A DNA stretch of 64,000 bases from Myxococcaceae bacterium. Its GTDB lineage: Bacteria > Myxococcota_A > Polyangia > Polyangiales > Ga0077539. The notes below the pieces were generated by a model. That model saw only the letters and a list, made by a program, of their open reading frames with translations, had not been told where the DNA came from and did no database searches. Both the position numbers and the translations under genes were made by a program. This document shows positions 62,213 to 64,000 of this stretch, piece after piece; the stretch's first letter is position 1; every line of letters starts with the position of its first letter. The DNA lies in assembly GCA_004297725.1 (NCBI GenBank), contig SCUS01000057.1, positions 1-64,000 of the forward strand, written 5' to 3'.

Positions 62213-62949
62213 TGATGCGGCCCGCGTCGGCGAGCGCCGTGGACGTGCTCATCCCCGCGCGAGACGAGGCATGCACCATCGGCGCGGTCGTCCGGGGCGT
62301 CCCCCGCGCGATCGTGCGTCGGGTGATCGTGATCGACAACGGCAGCCGCGACGACACCGCCGGGCGCGCCCGCGACGCTGGTGCGGTCGTGGTCGCGGCC
62401 CCCGCGGCGGGATACGGCAACGCGTGCCTTGCAGCGCTGGCGTGGATGCGCGCGGACGACCCCGACGACGACCCGGTGCTTGCGTTCATGGTCGGCGATG
62501 GCAGCGACGACCCGCGAGACATTCCGCGGGTGACCGACCCCGTGCTTGCGGGTCACGCCGACCTGGTGATCGGCTCCCGCGCCCGCGGCCTCATCGAGCC
62601 CGGCGCGATGCCGCCGTGGCAGCGCGCCGGCAGCCTCTTCGCGGCGGCGGTGCTCACCGCCCGCTTCGGCGCCACCGTCACCGACCTCGGGCCGTTTCGC
62701 GCGATTCGCAAGAGCGCCCTCGACGCGCTCGGCATGCGCGACCCCACCTACGGCTGGACCCTGGAGATGCAGATCAAGGCCGCCCGCGCGGGCCTGCGCA
62801 TCACTGAGGTACCGGTCGCCTGGCGCCGCCGCCGCGGAGGCACCCCCAAGGTCGCCGGCACCCTCCGCGGAACCCTCGGCGCCACCCGGATGATTCTCGC
62901 CTGGCTCAACGGCGCGGTCCGCGGCCCCGACCATGACCCCGTGCGCTGA
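62209..62949 (+). CDS. Family 2 glycosyltransferase (DPM1/DPG synthase-like)
   Basis: The 246-aa soluble GT2 enzyme has VDVLIPARDEACTIGAVVRG at the N-terminus, VIDNGSRDDT, an acidic metal motif around VGDGSDDPRD, DLVIGSRARG and TDLGPFRAIRKSAL. These resemble undecaprenyl/dolichyl-phosphate sugar synthases, which make lipid-linked sugars. The membrane protein next to it may be the transferase that uses them. It starts in an ATGA overlap with the DUF547 gene. Confidence 0.85.
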   Translation: MMMRPASASAVDVLIPARDEACTIGAVVRGVPRAIVRRVIVIDNGSRDDTAGRARDAGAVVVAAPAAGYGNACLAALAWMRADDPDDDPVLAFMVGDGSDDPRDIPRVTDPVLAGHADLVIGSRARGLIEPGAMPPWQRAGSLFAAAVLTARFGATVTDLGPFRAIRKSALDALGMRDPTYGWTLEMQIKAARAGLRITEVPVAWRRRRGGTPKVAGTLRGTLGATRMILAWLNGAVRGPDHDPVR

Positions 62950-64000
62950 CCTCCCACGCTCCCGCGCGCTGCTCCCGGCGCTGGCCCTCTGGGTCGCCCT
63001 CGCAGCGCTCTGCCCGCTCGTCGCCGCGCGCCCGCTGGGGCACCGCGTCGCCCCGTACCTCGCACTGCACGTCGCGCTCACCGTCGTCGCGCTCGCGCTC
63101 ACCCGCCTCGTGCGGTCCGCGGCCGATGTGCGCGCTCTCTTCGGCGCCGCGGTCTTTACCCGACTGGTAACCATCCTCACCCCCGCGTTCACCACCACGG
63201 ACCCCGCGCGCTATCTCTGGGACGGCGCCGTCGCGCTCACCGGCCGCGACCCCTACGCGCTCTCCCCGCTCGCCGCCGAGCTCGCCGGCCTGCGCGCCCG
63301 CTTCCCGTCGCCCACGGACCACCTCGACGTCGCGACCTGCTACCCCCCGCTCGCCGTCGCCCTCTTCGCCTTCGCGGCGTCCGCCGGCCCCTCGCTCGCG
63401 ATGCTCGCGTGGAAGTCCCTCGTCGCGCTGGCCTCGGTGCTCACCGCCGCGCCCGCGGCGCGCCACGCGTCGCGGGTGGCCGTCGTGCTCTTGCTCGCGT
63501 CCCCGACGCTGCTGCTGGAGTCCATGGTCGGCGCCCACCTCGACGCCTTCCTCGCCCTCGGCGTCGCCGCCGCCCTCGCCTTGAGCGCCCGCCACCGCTG
63601 GAACGCCGCCGCCCTCTGCCTCGGCGCTGCCATCGCGTTGAAGTATCTCCCGGTCTGGATCTTACCCGCGTTCGTATTCCGCGCGCCCCGCCGCGCCCTC
63701 TTCGCGGCCCTCGCGCTCGCGCCCCTCGCGCTCTCCTTCGCCGCCGCGAACGCCCTCGGCCTCACGCCTCCCGGCTCGCTCCCCAGCGTCGCCGCCAACT
63801 GGAACTTCGCCGCCCCGCTCTGGAGCGCCCTCTACGAGCGGTTTCCCACGAGCGACGAGACCCTCCGCCCGGCGCTCGCGCTCACCGGCGCCCTCATCAC
63901 CCTCGGCCTCTCCGTGCGCCCGGGTCCGCTCGCTCGCAACGTCCGCGACGCCCTGCTCGTGCAGCTCATCGTGAGCCCCGTGGCCTACCCCTGGTACGGG
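62933..64000 (+). CDS. Polytopic mannosyltransferase-like membrane protein (partial, runs off the window)
   Basis: 356 codons are visible from ATG 62933, which overlaps the GT2 end by 17 bp; the frame is open to the right edge. It has many membrane helices, and a first-loop motif RYLWDGAVALTGRDPYALSP with a later TCYPPLAVALFAFAAS, the pattern of GT87/DUF2029-type polyprenyl-phosphate-dependent glycosyltransferases. LKYLPVWILPAFVF near residue 240 is also typical. It likely transfers a sugar from the lipid donor made by the GT2 enzyme. Confidence 0.8.
   Translation, partial: MTPCADLPRSRALLPALALWVALAALCPLVAARPLGHRVAPYLALHVALTVVALALTRLVRSAADVRALFGAAVFTRLVTILTPAFTTTDPARYLWDGAVALTGRDPYALSPLAAELAGLRARFPSPTDHLDVATCYPPLAVALFAFAASAGPSLAMLAWKSLVALASVLTAAPAARHASRVAVVLLLASPTLLLESMVGAHLDAFLALGVAAALALSARHRWNAAALCLGAAIALKYLPVWILPAFVFRAPRRALFAALALAPLALSFAAANALGLTPPGSLPSVAANWNFAAPLWSALYERFPTSDETLRPALALTGALITLGLSVRPGPLARNVRDALLVQLIVSPVAYPWYG

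Noticed and set aside
28230..63180. GTAAC/GTTAC strings inside genes (for example near 28230, 28669, 29853, 30242, 43674, 60948, 63166)
   Set aside because: None has CGWA at 15-16 bases, and they lie inside coding regions, so they were not counted as promoters.
1..64000. tRNA, rRNA, CRISPR arrays, riboswitches, replication origin
   Set aside because: Nothing recognisable was found by eye on either strand; short or diverged examples could be missed without a covariance-model search.

Overview
The window is GC-rich DNA from a bacterium with many ECF sigma factors, lipoproteins, a Hanks-type Ser/Thr kinase and tightly overlapping genes. A member of the Myxococcota (Polyangia-like) is my best guess. 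That is inferred from gene style, since there is no rRNA or other marker. No tRNA, rRNA or CRISPR array was seen.

Region 1 (about 1-15.2 kb) is an accessory or defence island. It holds a C-terminal piece of an Eco57I-type methyltransferase, an unknown 704-aa protein, a DUF262/DUF1524 (GmrSD-like) protein, a RhuM-family protein and an HNH nuclease. Next is a minus-strand operon of three TIR proteins: a plain TIR, a ThsB-like TIR and a TIR-like/TIR/SLOG-like fusion. It looks like a Thoeris-related nucleotide-signalling system. Then come an ISKra4-like transposase remnant, a PIN toxin with a broken TPR partner, and a caspase-like protease. A repeated palindromic site surrounds the protease.

Region 2 (about 15.2-64 kb) is a large metal and redox stress island. 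It contains a porin/lipoprotein operon, three ECF sigma factors, a Ser/Thr kinase, and a YceI-MNIO(DUF692)-DUF2063 operon beside a Cys-motif lipoprotein that could be its substrate. It also contains a radical SAM - CobW/methyltransferase fusion - flavin disulfide reductase operon, ArsC, and a sigma/anti-sigma/RND efflux/DUF255 operon. Further along are a Rieske/cytochrome b-c unit, peroxiredoxin/NrtS/DUF255, a merT-merA-merP operon with an unusual AAA+ regulator, a histidine kinase, and a flavoprotein/FeS-membrane/DUF547/glycosyltransferase operon.

What ties region 2 together is a recurring promoter that I read by eye at 18 places: GTAAC(G/C/A)-N15-16-CG(A/T)A (one copy has CGAC). Nearly every transcription unit has one just upstream. 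It closely matches the GTAACC-N16-CGAA promoter of Caulobacter SigF, whose regulon includes MNIO/DUF2063 (bufferin) genes. Two sub-classes can be seen, CGAA and CGTA. Two of the ECF sigma genes carry such a promoter, and the third has a classical GGAACC-N16-CGTC promoter. The island therefore looks like one physically clustered ECF stress regulon. The mer operon stands apart: it has no merR, and instead has a sigma-54-like promoter, an upstream dyad and a divergent AAA+ activator with an embedded Cys cluster.
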